Notes: generated by a model from the sequence alone, not told the origin. DNA of 64,000 bases from Lycorma delicatula (GCF_047948215.1 NC_134463.1:53317201-53381200); one strand, 5' to 3'. Numbered from the stretch's first letter, positions 33,017-45,584 are shown. Numbers and translations: made by a program.

Positions 33017-33405
33017 GTTAATAGATAACTGATATCTTTCTCCGTTTGATAAGAGAAGATTTGCATGGAATAAAAGTTTCTTGCTTCTAGCTACCGCTAT
33101 CGAAGATTGAATTCGTTACTTCTCTAATGACAAACTGTTTACAGTCCACAAACCATTTATCACTCCACAGTTACGCATTAGATAATCTACTCTTTCACGG
33201 TCATCCATTTATAACCTTGATGTTTGCTTTTAATAGTATTTTTCTGCCATTCAACATTCAGTCTTTCTGAGTATACTATTAAATATTTAATCTTACGAAG
33301 GTTTTGGATAAGGTTATTTTTTATAGGTTTACCGTTTAACTCCTGATTTAAAAAAATATATATATATATATATTTGTAAATATTACTATTGACAACTCTA
33401 TTTTT
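33017..33405. other. No assigned feature
   Basis: AT-rich sequence with a TA microsatellite at about 33357-33374. Confidence 0.45.
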
Positions 33406-33915
33406 ACTCCCTCGTACGAAGTAAAGGAAGTATTGTGCTCGCAAAAAATTTTAGTTTTTAAATTTCAACAGAAATATCCATTTTGACCATCCCTGAATCC
33501 ATTTTGACTACTTTCGGCGTGACGTCTGTACGTACTTACGTACGTATGTGCGTGTGTATCTCGCATAACTCAAAAATTATTTTCCGTATGATGTTAAAAT
33601 TTTGGATTTACGACTGTTGAAACATCTAGTTGTGCACCTTCCCTTTTGATTACAATCGACTGGACCAAAAGTGTCCAAAAAAGCTCAAAATAAAAAAAAA
33701 TTAGATTTTGGACAATTTCCTCGTTGCTATGATCATTGCTATAATCATTGCAATGATTTTGGACATAGGCACTCATTGAGAGCTTCTTAACGATATATCA
33801 TAAGTGGTACTTATTTTCAATGGTTCCAGAGTACCAAATAAAATTTTAATTAATAATTTTTCCTTACAAGAGGAAGGCCATCGGTTCGACTTCATTTCCT
33901 TTGTTTTAAGGACTT
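33406..33915 (+). mobile_element. Element A copy 5, right part missing
   Basis: It starts ACTCCCTCGTACGAAGTAAA. About 50 bp of unrelated sequence with three AATCATTGC/ATCATTGCT-like units (33719-33768) is inserted between the CAAAAT... and CACTCATTGAGAG landmarks. The copy ends after GTTCGACTTCATTTCC, without the right terminal repeat. Confidence 0.8.
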
Positions 33916-34628
33916 TTTTAATTTAAATATAATTTTTGCTAATTTATTATCTCTTCATACTTCATACAACTATAATATTTTTTGTCATTTTAATTATATT
34001 ATAAGCTAACAACTTTTTTCTTTTAACTTGGTTTGATCACAGGTAGCTGTATTATATTGTAGTTTAAACTTATTTTTTTTTTTAATTTCATAGATTTCGA
34101 TCTCTTATGTTGATTTATTAATTTTTGTTTTGTTTACTTTTTCTTTTTTTCTTCATAATGTTTTGTCTTGTATTCAAAATTAAAAAAAAAAATTAATTGC
34201 TTAGTAATTAAAAGCACATCAGTTTGTAATTTTTATTGTTTGTAAATGACTAGTTCAGCAGAGGTTTTGATTTTATACAAATTAAAAAAAAAAAAACAAA
34301 AAAAAACGGTCGATCAATTTTTGTTTCTACATAAACCAGTTTGAATACATTTGTTTGTTCACACATACATCTATTTTTATTTAATATATTTATCTAATTA
34401 TTAGTTATTTTGAACATGTTCGTATTCTGTTGTATCTGGAACCAGTTATTATCTTTGTAATTTCTTTGCTTAATTTTACGATGGGATAATAATTTTCCGG
34501 TGGTTATTTTTAAAGTAATTTCCCCGTTGTTTCATCACCTGTATTATACCAGCGGAAGCGTATATTACTTCAACTGTACCTAACTACTGGTTATCAATTA
34601 ATTTAAAAAATATTAATATTAATAGTAT

Positions 34629-34629
<1 letters not shown>
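33916..34629. other. AT-rich stretch, nothing recognised
   Basis: Low complexity with A and T runs. Confidence 0.5.

Positions 34630-34679
<50 letters not shown>
34630..34679. repeat. (TC)n microsatellite
   Basis: Pure TC dinucleotides for about 48 bp. Confidence 0.95.
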
Positions 34680-34680
<1 letters not shown>

Positions 34681-35157
34681 CCCCCATATATATATATTTT
34701 TTTTTTTGTTTTTTTTTTAAGTATTTTTTGAGTGATGTTTTTTTGAAATTAATTTTCTTTTTAATAGTGATGATGTATGTAATAAGGATTTATTTAGCGT
34801 AATTTTGATGAGGTCGCTTGTTTTTTGATAATAATTTGCTGTTTTCACACTTTTGTCGTATGAAAATTATACATAATTTATTTTGTTTTATAAATATCAA
34901 ATGCTGTAATTATTTAATAATACAATGTAACTATTTTACTATAATAATTAACAAGTATGTAATTATTAGAAATAAACACATTTTTAATGCAATTATATTT
35001 TACGTGACTACCTCGCGCGTTTTTTTATCCATTTATTAGACTTTTAAACAAAATTGTATATAATGGTTTTATTTAAAATAAATTAAATTTTTTAAATCAA
35101 ATCTTTTTAGAGGATACACGTAGGTAATTTTTATTCACCAATTTTATAAAACTTTCT
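34680..35157. other. AT-rich stretch, nothing recognised
   Basis: T runs and a chance frame (34818-35039) only. Confidence 0.5.
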
Positions 35158-35201
35158 AAAATAAAAAAATCTGATGTGAACACATCAGATTTTTTTATTT
35201 T
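35158..35201. repeat. Perfect 21-nt hairpin at the edge of Element A
   Basis: AAATAAAAAAATCTGATGTG (with one more A before it) at 35158-35178 is exactly inverted at 35181-35201 around AA. ATCTGATGTG...CACATCAGAT appears again beside copies 7 and, in part, 9. Confidence 0.95.
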
Positions 35202-35854
35202 TACTTCCTCGTACGCTTATTAAATTACATATACAATTTTTTTTTTAATGAAAAGTCATAAAATTTTATTTCATTAATAACGGTTGATATTTTTTCATAT
35301 TTTATTTTTGTTATTATTGGATTATTATTTATAGTAATTTTTTTTATAATCAGAGGTTAATAATTATTAATAAATCTATATATGTAAATTAAAAAAAAAA
35401 GTTAAAAAAAGGAGATTTGAACCGATGTGCCTTCCTCTTGTAACATCCAAACATTTCATTAATTAATAATTTATTTGGCTACAACTCTGGAACCGATGAA
35501 AATAGTACCACTTATGATATATTGTTGAAATGCTTTCAATGAGGGCATATTACTGCAGTTAAGAAAAAGTCCAAAATTCATTTTTTTGGGGATTTTGGGC
35601 TTTTTGGATACTTTTGGTTGTCAATTGCAATAAAAATGGGAAGTGCACAACTAGATGTTACAATAGTTATAAAACCAAAATTTCAACATCCTACGGCTAA
35701 TCGTTTTTGAGTTATGTGAGATACATACTACTTACTTACATAAGTACGTACAGACGTCACGCCGAAACTACTCAAAATGAATTCAGGGATGGTAAAATTG
35801 GGTATTTCCGTTGAAATCACAATATTTCCTTTACTTCGTACAAGGAAGTAAAAA
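35198..35854 (-). mobile_element. Element A copy 6, both ends preserved
   Basis: TTTTTACTTCCTCGTACG (35198-35215) pairs with CGTACAAGGAAGTAAAAA (35837-35854) with one mismatch: an 18-bp terminal inverted repeat. Length 657 bp. This is the reference copy for the family ends. No open frame is conserved with the other copies. Confidence 0.9.
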
Positions 35855-35877
35855 GAGGTTTACGATTCAATCTGTGA

Positions 35878-35906
<29 letters not shown>
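35878..35906. repeat. (GT)n microsatellite
   Basis: Pure GT dinucleotides. Confidence 0.9.
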
Positions 35907-35908
<2 letters not shown>

Positions 35909-36479
35909 ATTTAAAACCTTACAGTTTACAAAATGGTGACTGATTTCAATTATAATTACTGCTTCTTTTTATTTTTATATGAAGGAAGTTCCTCTGGTGA
36001 TATTATCATGAACGTTTCCTCTGGTTATTTACCATTATACGTATTATAATAATACGATGTTTTTTTTCCAGAAAGTAGACGGTTTGAAGATATTTCCCTT
36101 TTTTTTATTACATGATTAAGTACTGGGATTGCATTGTTTTTGGGATTAATGTGTGGTTTGACGTCATTCTAAGTATTTTAGGGAGAAATTTAGAAAATAA
36201 TTGGAAATTTCTGGCTAAAAAAAAGTATTCTCGTATTATATACTCAATAACCGTCTTTTTATAAAGTAGAAAAGAAAAATTCTAAGTATAGCCTAAGTAT
36301 TTTGTCGCTAGAATTAATAAACGTGCTATAAAATTCTCAGAAGGATCGATATACTGTACCAAAACTCACAGCATAATTTTAGTTTTAACTGTGAATCAAT
36401 ACGTTAATTTCGGCTGTGAATTATTTTACAAAGTCAACCATCAATCAATTTGCCGAACGTTATGACGAAGTAATAATAT
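35907..36479. other. AT-rich stretch, nothing recognised
   Basis: No repeat or coding signal. Confidence 0.5.
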
Positions 36480-36540
36480 ACAATTTTCATCCGGAAGGTC
36501 CCAGTTTTAAATCCCAATCAGGCATATTTTTTATACTCTA
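36480..36540 (+). mobile_element. SINE-2 fragment
   Basis: TTTTCATCCGGAAGGTCCCA, GTTTTAAATCCCAATCAGGC and ATATTTTTTATACTCTA correspond to the B-box half of the SINE-2 head and the start of its body. The A-box half is not recognisable. Confidence 0.55.
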
Positions 36541-37032
36541 AACAATTTCCTTTCCAAATTTGTATTATAATGATATTAAAAGTTTACCAAAAAAAAGCTT
36601 TGAAAAATTAAAAAAATCGATATTTTTGAACTTTGATCGGATTCCTCATCTCTAATACTGCCCACAAACTATTTTTTCTTGCTGTACTACTTGCTTAGGA
36701 AGACAACAAAAGATTCATTTAAAAGTTATCAATAAATAAAAATACAGCTTTTCTTGATATGATCTATATAATGGATATACTTGTATAATTTATTATTATC
36801 TATCGATCAGAATAGAAGATGTATTTAATTATTTATTGATAATTCCGTTTAGTAGCATCTACCTTATTTCTTTGAAGAATTTAATTAATTTAAGTAAAGT
36901 ATAAATTTCATAGAAATTAGTGAAATGCTAAAAAAAAAAAAAAAATTAAAAATAATTGATAGTCTCAGTTCAGCAGCTTTAAATTTTTGTTTTGGTTTTT
37001 CGAAAAAACAAAACGGATGATTTTTTTTTTAA
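36541..37032. other. AT-rich stretch, nothing recognised
   Basis: A run of A (36931-36944) and a T run (37019-37030) that leads into the LINE. No coding. Confidence 0.45.
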
Positions 37033-38156
37033 ATACTGTTCAGTGATTTTCCTTGATGTCAGTCAAGCCTTTGACAAAGTTTGGCACGTAAGGTTGCTCT
37101 ATAAATTAAAAAGTGTTTGCGCATGTATTCTATGTAGTGCTAAAATCTTACCTAGAATATAGATATTTTCAAGTTAAACATAAAAAAGTTTTTATGGATT
37201 TTTCCTAATAAAATCAGGGGTACTTCGAGGAAGCATTCTCAGATCCATCTTATATGTTCTCTTTAGTGCCGACTTGCCAATTACGGCAGATACAACCGTT
37301 GCAACGTTTGCTGACGATACTTCAGTTCTTGCTGTTCATGAAAGTCCAACTTTTCATTGTATTCAAGATCATCTCACTCTTCTCGAATCCTGGCTTACAA
37401 GTTGGAAAATAAAGATAAATGAAAGAAAGTCAAAAAAAGTCACATTCACCCTTCGAAAGGAAAACTGTCCAAATGTTTCTATCTTTAATTTTCCAATCCC
37501 AAGCTCTCAATAATATAAATATTTAGGTTTTCCTCTTGACCGGCGTCTTATTTGGGTAAAACATATCAAATCTATGCGAATGCAGTTAAATCTAAAGTTT
37601 AAAAACATGTGCTGGCTAATAGGACACAGATCTCGGCTCTCAGTAGAAAATAAATTATTGATTTATAAATCCATCTTGAAACCAATTTGGACTTATGGAC
37701 TTGAATTGTGGGGTACAGCAAGCAATTCCAACAGTGACATACATGAACGTTATCAGACAAAAACACTGCGAAAAATGTTAAACATACCTTAGTATATAAG
37801 GAAATGATTTTAAATTACGAACAGTTAGGCAAGAAATCTCTTTGATCAGTCAACGATATCAAAATCGTTTGGATCGGTATCAAAATTATATGGCAGTCAA
37901 TTTATTGGATAACACTATCAGCGATTATTCAAGATTAATGAGAAACAGTATTCTTGATTTGATATATCGATTCAATTAAGTGGTTTTATAAACCAGGCTT
38001 TACGAAATCCTCTTCAATTTCATTGTTAACTTTTAAGTTACAAACCACTGGGTCTGTAGCTTCTTAATGTTCATTTAAAATTTAGCTTATTTACTTATTG
38101 TTCAGTTTTAATTCTGAACAGATTGTAAAGGTATTGTAACGGTATAAAAAAAAAAT
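37033..38156 (+). pseudogene. Jockey-type non-LTR retrotransposon, 5'-truncated and broken
   Basis: RT motif A is intact as FLDVSQAFDKVWHVRLLYKL (37038-37100). After a decayed stretch comes GVLRGSILRSILYVLFSADL, the GVPQGSVLGPxLY block. The catalytic FADD box stands at 37307-37318 (TFADDTSVLA), followed by LLESWLTSWKIKINERKSK. After a stop, YKYLGFPLDRRLIWVKHIK and MQLNLKFKNMCWLIG are the thumb of jockey elements (YLGVxLDRRLTW..HI), with YKSILKPIWTYGLELWGTAS close behind. Past another frame change EISLISQRYQNRLDRYQNYM and VNLLDN are the C-terminal end. A 3' untranslated stretch ends in an A run (38145-38155). The endonuclease is missing, and stops and frame changes show it is inactive. Confidence 0.87.
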
Positions 38157-38995
38157 CCGTAATTGTTCTCGGTATTATCTGCGTATAATAATGTAATATA
38201 TTCCTTAAAACTCCTTCCTTTAAAGTGAGGAAAATGTCATTTTAATAAAAAGGAACTGGAAATGAAACGATTAAAATAATAATAATAAATTTTTCTCAAG
38301 AAAATTAAGACATAATTTGGATAAGATTACAAAAACATACTTTTAATTATACAATTTGCAAAATAATAAAATATTTTAAATGTTGATTGAAAAAATAATG
38401 GTCACTTTTATCATGTTTATCTAATTTATAACAATTTTACATTCAGTAATATGTTTTTATACATTTAAAATTTTTAATTAAAACGCTTTAGCTATGAAAG
38501 ACACCGAATGAAAAAAACAAATTAGCAAATTTTACCGAAGAGGTTTTCCAGTGTATTTCAATAAAATAAATATTTTAAAGTATAGTCATTATTAAAAAAA
38601 ATATTTCTTTCTTCTTTTAATCGGAGATAATATTATTATTTACTACGTCATTTATTCATTTTTTATGTATCATATTTATCTTTCTTCTGTATTTTATATA
38701 AAAGTTTTTATTTATATCATTTATATTTAATAGTATCATTTAAAATATAAATACATTTTTTTATAAGAGTGAACGGTCGGTTAAGAAATTAAATTAATAC
38801 ATGTTGATCGTCTTTTGTAACAGTAAGTTATATTACGGACAAGATATTTATCAGGGATGTTTTGTCCGTAACAAAATGTGTCAAGGAGATTCCGTTTCTT
38901 TATAACTTATTATATTAAAGCATATTTACTTATCACGCCTAACTTTTTTGATTGGATCAAAATAAAATAAAAAAAAAAAAAAAATGTACGGGCGT
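38157..38995. other. AT-rich stretch, nothing recognised
   Basis: A small inverted repeat TTACGGACAA...TTGTCCGTAA (38833-38871) and an A run (38969-38983) are the only structure. Confidence 0.45.
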
Positions 38996-39340
38996 GTTTG
39001 ATATTATGAGTTCTTTTTAAAGCTAGAGCTACCCGGTTCAGGGCAATGCTCCCGGATGTGATATTCGCCGGCCCAGCATTACTGGTCCACCGGCCACACC
39101 CAGCAACCGTCGTCTTTCTTCTACACCTCCGATCTTTCTTTCTCATTATCTGTCTCTTTTTTATCTATCTTTTCATCCTCTTTCATCCACTTCTAACTGC
39201 CGATGCCGACGCTGCTACAACCGTCCATTGCCGCCTGTACCACATCGCCGCCCGCTAATTGCACCGGCATGTCAATTACCTCCTACTACATCGATCACTA
39301 GGAAGAATTTGCGGATTACCGGAAGCTTTGAAATTTTTTT
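38996..39340. repeat. GC-rich island of unknown origin
   Basis: About 300 bp of much higher GC than its flanks (CCCGGTTCAGGGCAATGCTC; GCTACAACCGTCCATTGCCG), with an A run on the left and a T run (39338-39349) on the right. Probably a retroelement fragment, but there is no RT motif and no second copy in the window. Confidence 0.4.
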
Positions 39341-40320
39341 TTTTTAATGTCCTTCTAATTATCAGATCGTAATTTTTTTAATCATTTTAACGTTTCATTA
39401 AACACAATAATTATTAATGTACAATAATTTAGCACTCGTTTATATTAACACTAAAGTGTATCATTTAACATCACAATTTTATTTTATATAATTTTCTTTT
39501 ACAAATTGCTTGCATAGGATAATATTTAAAAGATCATTGAAAAAATTATTTATTTTTTGTAATTTTTAAAGAAGTATAGAAGAAGAAACAATAAAAAAAG
39601 CACAAACAAGGAAAAGTACGATCATATCGTGCATAAATTATTAAAATTATTGCATTTACTATACTAAATGACAATGAAATATTGATAATCGTTGAAAATT
39701 AGTTGATGTTCATTACAAATAGTGTTACTGAAGAATTGAAAAATCTCCAAAGAGAAGATATAAAAATCGAATGCAGAAAATAAAAGTCTATAATTGCTGA
39801 GTTTAAGTTAATTTAATATTTAAAGGAATTATGGATGAAAAGATTTAAAAGGGAAGATTGCAGTGTAACAAACACGTTATGATTTAATAATTAGCATATA
39901 CATCGAAATAAAAATATTAGCTTAAAATAGTAAGAAATGGGGAATGCATGAAACCAGTCAGATAATTAAGAAAACAAAGATGTTTTTGCATTTTAATGTC
40001 AAAAAGAAGGTTCAAAGGTTTTCCTATAGATTTATACGACTATGTATAATTTAATGTAATAGGAAAAATTAGCTATACCGAGTTGGTTACATGACTGATC
40101 AGTCCGGATTTCAAAATTAATCAAGGTCTTTATTTAATATTAGCTGAAGAGGCGTGCCGTAGGTACGCCCTCCGGGCGGGTTGCCCTGGCGGGCGACGTC
40201 TCAGAATGGGATTATTAGGTGTCAAAAATTGATTTTCTTTTGTGTAAAAATATTTTTTTTTTTTATGATAAACATTGATATAACGAAAGTTAAATTAGAA
40301 ATTTAACTCTAGGAATTGAT
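39341..40320. other. AT-rich stretch with a small GC-rich block
   Basis: 40145-40205 reads GAGGCGTGCCGTAGGTACGC then GGGCGGGTTGCCCTGGCGGG. It stands out from the AT-rich flanks; no identity. Confidence 0.35.
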
Positions 40321-41175
40321 ACTAATGAATGGGCATTTCCGGCTAGTGATTGGTACATTCCGGTGCCTACTTTTTGGTTATAGTTCTTTATTTTATGAAG
40401 AATAATATTACAAAAATTAAAAAAAAAAATTAAAAACTTGCTTTATACTTTTTAATCATACTTTTGTCAAATTATTATCATACATTGTATGAGTTTAATT
40501 AGTGGGCTAATTTGGATTTCAAAATATATCATCAAATACTGAAATTTCTAATATATTTATAAAATATCAAACAAATTTTCAGTCAAAAATTTACTATACA
40601 AAGTAACGAAATAGTGAAGTTTTTGATTATTGAAATATAATTGTAAATTAACAAAACTTTTTTTTGACGCTTATATACATTTTACTAATTTACCCCCGTA
40701 AGGGGGGATGTTTGCAAAAGTAATGGTGGAATATTGTACTTCACCGGACCTTAGTAACTGTGCAAAATTTCATCAATAGGCAATGCCAGATAGTATGTTA
40801 AATTAAGGATGCAAGATTTGAGGACAAACATGAAAAAAAATATTGTGAGTTAATGAAAAGCAAGTAAAAACAATCACATAAAAAAAAAATTAATATATAT
40901 TTCGCATATATATCGATATATATGAGATTTATCGATTTATAATAATATAACAAGTATACACTTTTTTTTTTGTTTAATCTCCGGGTCCACAGAGTATTGC
41001 TTCAGAGGATGAGATGAATGATTTGTAGCGTATGTGAAAATGCCATGCCTGACCGGGCTTCGAACCCGGTACCTCCGGGTGAAAGGTAACAAGTATACAC
41101 CTGACCACCACGAGACATGTACTAAGGAATATCGGGATTTTCGGCTAGTAATCGATACATTCCGGTGCTAAGCTA
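40321..41175 (+). repeat. Direct repeat pair about 800 bp apart
   Basis: TTCCGGCTAGTGATTGGTAC with ATTCCGGTGC (about 40335-40368) recurs as TTTCGGCTAGTAATCGATAC with ATTCCGGTGC (about 41138-41170). The intervening segment includes ACTTCACCGGACCTTAGTAA and a SINE-2. The pair may be two copies of a short element or one element with internal duplication. Confidence 0.5.
40948..41100 (-). mobile_element. SINE-2, head truncated, with 14-bp target-site duplication
   Basis: The body (40962-41086) shows the T run, CTCCGGGTCCACAGAGTATT, GCTTCAGAGGATGAGATGAA, ATGCCATGCCTGACCGGGCT and an exact B box on the minus strand; the A-box half is missing (5' truncation). TAACAAGTATACAC flanks it at 40948-40961 and 41087-41100. 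Confidence 0.9.
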
Positions 41176-41987
41176 TGCGGGACGGACACACAAACAGAAC
41201 CACGTACAATACCTTTTAAGACCCTTTAAGTAAGATTATTGATGTGGTGAAATATCATATCAAAAAAACTTTTACTACATTTTATATTTTCTTTTTAACC
41301 GGATTGTAAAAAAAGAGGTGTCAATGCGACCCTTATCGTTTTTTTTTTACAGACTTTTCAAAGAAAAGTATGGTATTACTTTTGGTCCCAAGATGGAAGG
41401 GGCATCCGCGACATGTCTTCGCCCGCTCTATATGGTTGTTTGCGTTTTCCGTAGCGGTCAGTCTTTTTATATTTTATGTCTTTTAGTCAAGTAACCGGAG
41501 GCAGTTGCTGCCAGTCGTGTCGCTTATACAATAACAGTGATAGTAGCTGTATTGGTTGACCCGCCGCGCTGTACATTGTGGCCACCTTAAGAAATTGAAA
41601 TGGAAAAAAAAAATTAAAAAATTGTTTATAAATATTTATCTGATAAGTATTTTCAAGCCCAAATATACTGAATATTTCGTTTAGTACAGTCGGAAATGGA
41701 GAAAATTTGCAATCATTGTTTAAAATATTTTGCCTTTCTTTACCCCCTTTCAAGATCGAATTTCAGAAACCTTAGAATTTTTTTTAGATATTCACATGAA
41801 GATTATACACAACAAAAATCTATTTGATATTTACATTTTTTTAACGAGAAATTAAAAAAGAATAGTTTTTCATTGTTACTCAATTTTAACTATTTGAAGA
41901 CGGAATTTAAAAAAAAACCATTCTTAGTGTGCACTTACGCCGTAGGAAGACCGAGTATACGAATTTTCATCAATTTATCGGCAGTAG
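41176..41987. other. No assigned feature
   Basis: Mixed composition, including GGAGGCAGTTGCTGCCAGTC near 41500. The minus-strand frame 41487-41753 has no family features. Confidence 0.4.
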
Positions 41988-42240
41988 TTTTTGTTGGGAG
42001 TTGATTATGAATTTTGTGATATGTTATTTTATATATATATATATTTAAATAGGCATTTCTATAAAATTTATTGCACGAAAATCTCAAAAAGTATTAAATT
42101 AATTTCATTGAAATTTAGATGTGTTATATTAGTGTATCTGAGGTTGTGCATGTGAAAATTGCATGACAATTAGCTGAGTCATTCTTAAGTTAAGCTCAAT
42201 TTACGGTCGAAAAATAATTTGAGGTTATGTTAACTGTGTA
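41988..42240 (+). repeat. Element E copy 2, partial
   Basis: CATTGAAATTTAGATGTGTT, AGTGTATCTGAGGTTGTGCA and GTTAAGCTCAATTTACGG line up with the copies at 61085-61500 and (inverted) 13040-13364. The downstream part that those two share is absent here. Confidence 0.65.
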
Positions 42241-42741
42241 GTGGTATATTTTTCATACAAGTTTATGCAGTGAGTCACAGTGGTGAGCGAATTAAACTTG
42301 ATGCTTGTACGTAGAGGATCCGCTCCTTATTTTTTAATTATTTCATTAAATTACGGTTATAATAATTAATTTAATTTTCTTTTAAACAGAAAATAAATTT
42401 ATTATTAAATAAAAAATTATACTTCTTTTAGTTTTATCAGTTAATTAATTTTTTGTATATTTCTTGCGCAAAATATTTTACAAAGTAAAATAATGAAAAT
42501 TTGGATTTCTTGCGCTGAACTGAGCAAGAATATTTTTTATTTTCGTTCAAGCCTTACGCCCAATATACTGAATTTAATAATTTTTTTAAATTGTAATTTT
42601 TTTGAAGTTTCTTCAACTGTTTTTTAGTTTGTTTCCAAAAATGAGATTTTTTAAGGTTAAAAAGGAAGAAATTTAAACTGGGTTGACGAATGCATTAAAA
42701 TATAACAAAATTAATATTTACATTTCTATCTAATTTTGAAA
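42241..42741. other. AT-rich stretch, nothing recognised
   Basis: No repeat or coding signal. Confidence 0.5.
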
Positions 42742-43490
42742 TTTTAGGTAGATTTCATAAGAGAGCTGCCTATTGTAATGGGTACCATGATTCGACTTCC
42801 GGAAAATTTAGACATATCTTCGCGTTTCACATTCCCCAGACTTCCCACCGTCATCTCAATAGTTTATATATATATTTATTTCACTTTCTTGTGGACACAA
42901 TAACTGCCGTAATTTTGCGCCAATCACTTTCAAATTGTTTCTTAAAAATAATGCGTTCTAAAATCTCGGTCAAGTTTGTTAACGGCCAAAATCGGACCCT
43001 GGCGGTGCAAATGGGGCGGGGCTTTTTCGAAAAAACAAAATCTCGCTATAAATTTCTTATTAAGTAAAATATCAAATTTGTTTAAAGTTCCTACGATTTT
43101 TTGGATAACGGCCTAAAACTTATCAAGTAAAGTTTTTTGATACCACCAACCATTGACCCAGGGGGTGGAAAAAATGGGGTTTCGAAGACAAAAAATCATA
43201 CCTCCATTAATAGGCATAGTATCGAATCGGTTTAAAGTGATGTCACTCCTCTAAATATTACCTAAAAATTTTGTCCAAAACAATTTTTGATCTGACCAAC
43301 CCTTATGTCAAGGGATGACCAAAATGTTGCTGGAATTGTAAGAAGATGGGGGGCTTGTCGCATGCTAAACACGTGAAAATTTTTACACGTGCAACCATTG
43401 TCGTATTGAGAAAATTTGAAAATTTTCTTAACTTTAAGGTGGAAATATTTTTTAATTACGCCTTCTGACGTGCCGGAAGGGATTTATTTT
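42742..43490 (+). repeat. Element B copy 1
   Basis: Begins TTTTAGGTAGATTTCATAAG. Landmarks are ACCATGATTCGACTTCCGGA, CACTTTCTTGTGGACACAAT, AAAATCGGACCCTGGCGGTG, TATCGAATCGGTTTAAAGTG and AAGGGATGACCAAAATGTTG. It ends near the ACGTGCCGGAAGG phrase. The internal TA tract is short here (TATATATATATT). No coding frame. Near the right end of copies 2 and 3 a GAAATCTACTTnTACCTTCC-like phrase inverts the start, so the element may have weak subterminal inverted repeats. Confidence 0.85.
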
Positions 43491-43799
43491 TAACTTTAAT
43501 ACTACATTAAACGGCTTTTGTTATCTTTTATATTTATTTTGCGCCGATAAAAAAAATAATAAAATTAAATAAATAATTTTTTTTAGATTTTTTAGCATGG
43601 TTTTTTTATAGTTTTTGTCAAATCATAAGGTTTCGAAGCTATTGGTCAAAATAAACGCATAATTTTTTAAAGAATTGATTTTTATGGAATGTTCCTAATT
43701 AAGAAATAATTAAAATTTTCTTTTTATAATGAAATCTTCACACTATTTCTGGACGTTGTTTTTTTTTTTTTTATTATATCAACACATAAACTTAAAACT
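43491..43799. other. AT-rich stretch, nothing recognised
   Basis: A T run (43760-43773) precedes the SINE-2 copy. Confidence 0.45.
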
Positions 43800-43918
43800 T
43801 CTGTGAAGGATATGAAAATGGAATTTTGTAGCGTATGAAAAATATCATGTATTACCGGGATTCAAAACGCTTCAGATGAAAGACCGAGACGCTACCCTAC
43901 TGCCACGGAGATTGGCAT
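43800..43918 (-). mobile_element. SINE-2, diverged copy
   Basis: Minus strand: GCCAATCTCCGTGGCAGTAG, GTAGCGTCTCGGTCTTTCAT, then TTTTGAATCCCGGTAATACA (damaged B box) and ATATTTTTCATACGCTACAA. The 3' module is eroded. Confidence 0.65.
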
Positions 43919-44861
43919 AATATAATGTAATTTCATACTATAATTATTTTGGTTGTTATACTGTTAATGTGTTATATTATATTCTTAGTAATATTTGTTA
44001 TATTTTTACAAAATTAATCTTCCATAACTGTAATTGGGCGGTTAGTTTGTAGCTACGGAAATAAATAAATGTGTAATCTAAGTACTTGATTTTATAATAT
44101 GCATACATTAAATATTTAGCAGAGGTTTTTTTTTAATGACCTTTTCCTTTTTATGTATTTTTTTAAAAGTAGATGCTAAAGTACATGCGAAATTTTTATT
44201 TTTATAAATAATCTAGCATTACATAATTTTGGTAATTTAGAAATAATTTTAAGTTCATTAAATAGCTTTCTCATTTCATTTATTACTATACAAAAGAATT
44301 AATTACATTAATGTCATTATATGATATAAAAAACCTCACAAAATATTGCATGATTTTTCAATCTACGTTGATCAAGTTATATCTTACACAGCTTTCTCAT
44401 TGATTTTTAAGCTTTGGCGGAAAGTTTTGCAACTCAAGAACCTTTTACAAATAAATCAAAATCTAAATTAGATGCGTATTTTGATTCTTATTATACAATT
44501 ATCATAAGAAGTTCCGTTTATTAAAAAAATTAATACAAAACCAAAAAATTAAAAAAAAAAAATTAAATACCGTGACGTTAAAAAAATGAAGTAAAAAATT
44601 ACAAATTAAAAATAATAATAAAAAATTAAATTAAAAATTGTGAAATTTTATGACATTTACCGTTCAAAATCTTTGGAGGAACATGACAAATAATTCTATA
44701 TAAAAATAAAGTCGAGAGCTGCAATAGGTACCGTTAAAATCGTGAACATACATAGGTGAAACACAGAACAATTAATTTTTTTGTTACGTTAGGGTTGAGG
44801 GTTAAGAATATGAATTTCAGAAAAAATGTTATGTTTAAGTTTATATTCCTAAAGTGTACGT
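43919..44861. other. AT-rich stretch, nothing recognised
   Basis: Low complexity; no repeat or coding signal. Confidence 0.5.
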
Positions 44862-44864
44862 TGC

Positions 44865-45581
44865 AATCTGTTCAACAAGTGAACAATAAGTAACCTCCCC
44901 CCACCGTAATCCAATGAGATGAAGATGGTATGTATGACCGCAAATGAGGATAGTTTTGTACAGACTCCAGGCCCACATTCTGATTTGTGTGGATAATAGA
45001 GCCTCAATCGCCCCAAAATACACCGGTATCCGCTACATAGTATTCAAATCCGTATAAAAAAAGTTTAATATACAAAAATGTTTTATATAATATTTTCACG
45101 ATTTCAATTTTATAATTAAAAAATAATAATTTAAATGAAGTTAAAGGTAATGCAATTTATAAATAGAGATACGTAATTAAAATTGTAACGTGTAAAATAT
45201 CTTAAACAACTGGAAAATGTTTTAAAAAATCCTACTAAAAGTTAGTTACTTTATACGGATTTGAATACTAGAGAGGTGATACTGGTGTACTTTTGTGGTT
45301 CTTTTTTTCTTTTTTTCTGTTTAGCCTCCAGAACCACCATAAAGTATTACTTCAGAGGACCAATGAGGATGATATGTAATGAAGGTAAAGGAAGTGTAGT
45401 CTTGTACTTTGGTGGTTGGGGTTCAATTAACCACATATCTCAGGAATGGTTGGTCTGAGTCTGTATAAGACTACACCTCATTTACATGTCATATATATAA
45501 TACTCATCTATTGGACTTATCATCCTTATCTAATTGGACCGTAGGGGAGGGGTTTTTTATTGTTCACTAGCTGAACAGATT
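44865..45581. repeat. Inverted repeat built from SINE-1-related sequence
   Basis: The left arm (44865-45057) and right arm (45250-45581) match at both ends: AATCTGTTCAAC against GCTGAACAGATT, and TTCAAATCCGTATAAA against its inverse. Both arms carry SINE-1 body text (CACCGGTATCC...TATTCAAATCC on the left). The right arm is longer because a SINE-1 3' fragment in the opposite orientation (about 45305-45415, GTTTAGCCTCCAGAACCACC) lies inside it. Confidence 0.75.
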
Positions 45582-45584
45582 ACG

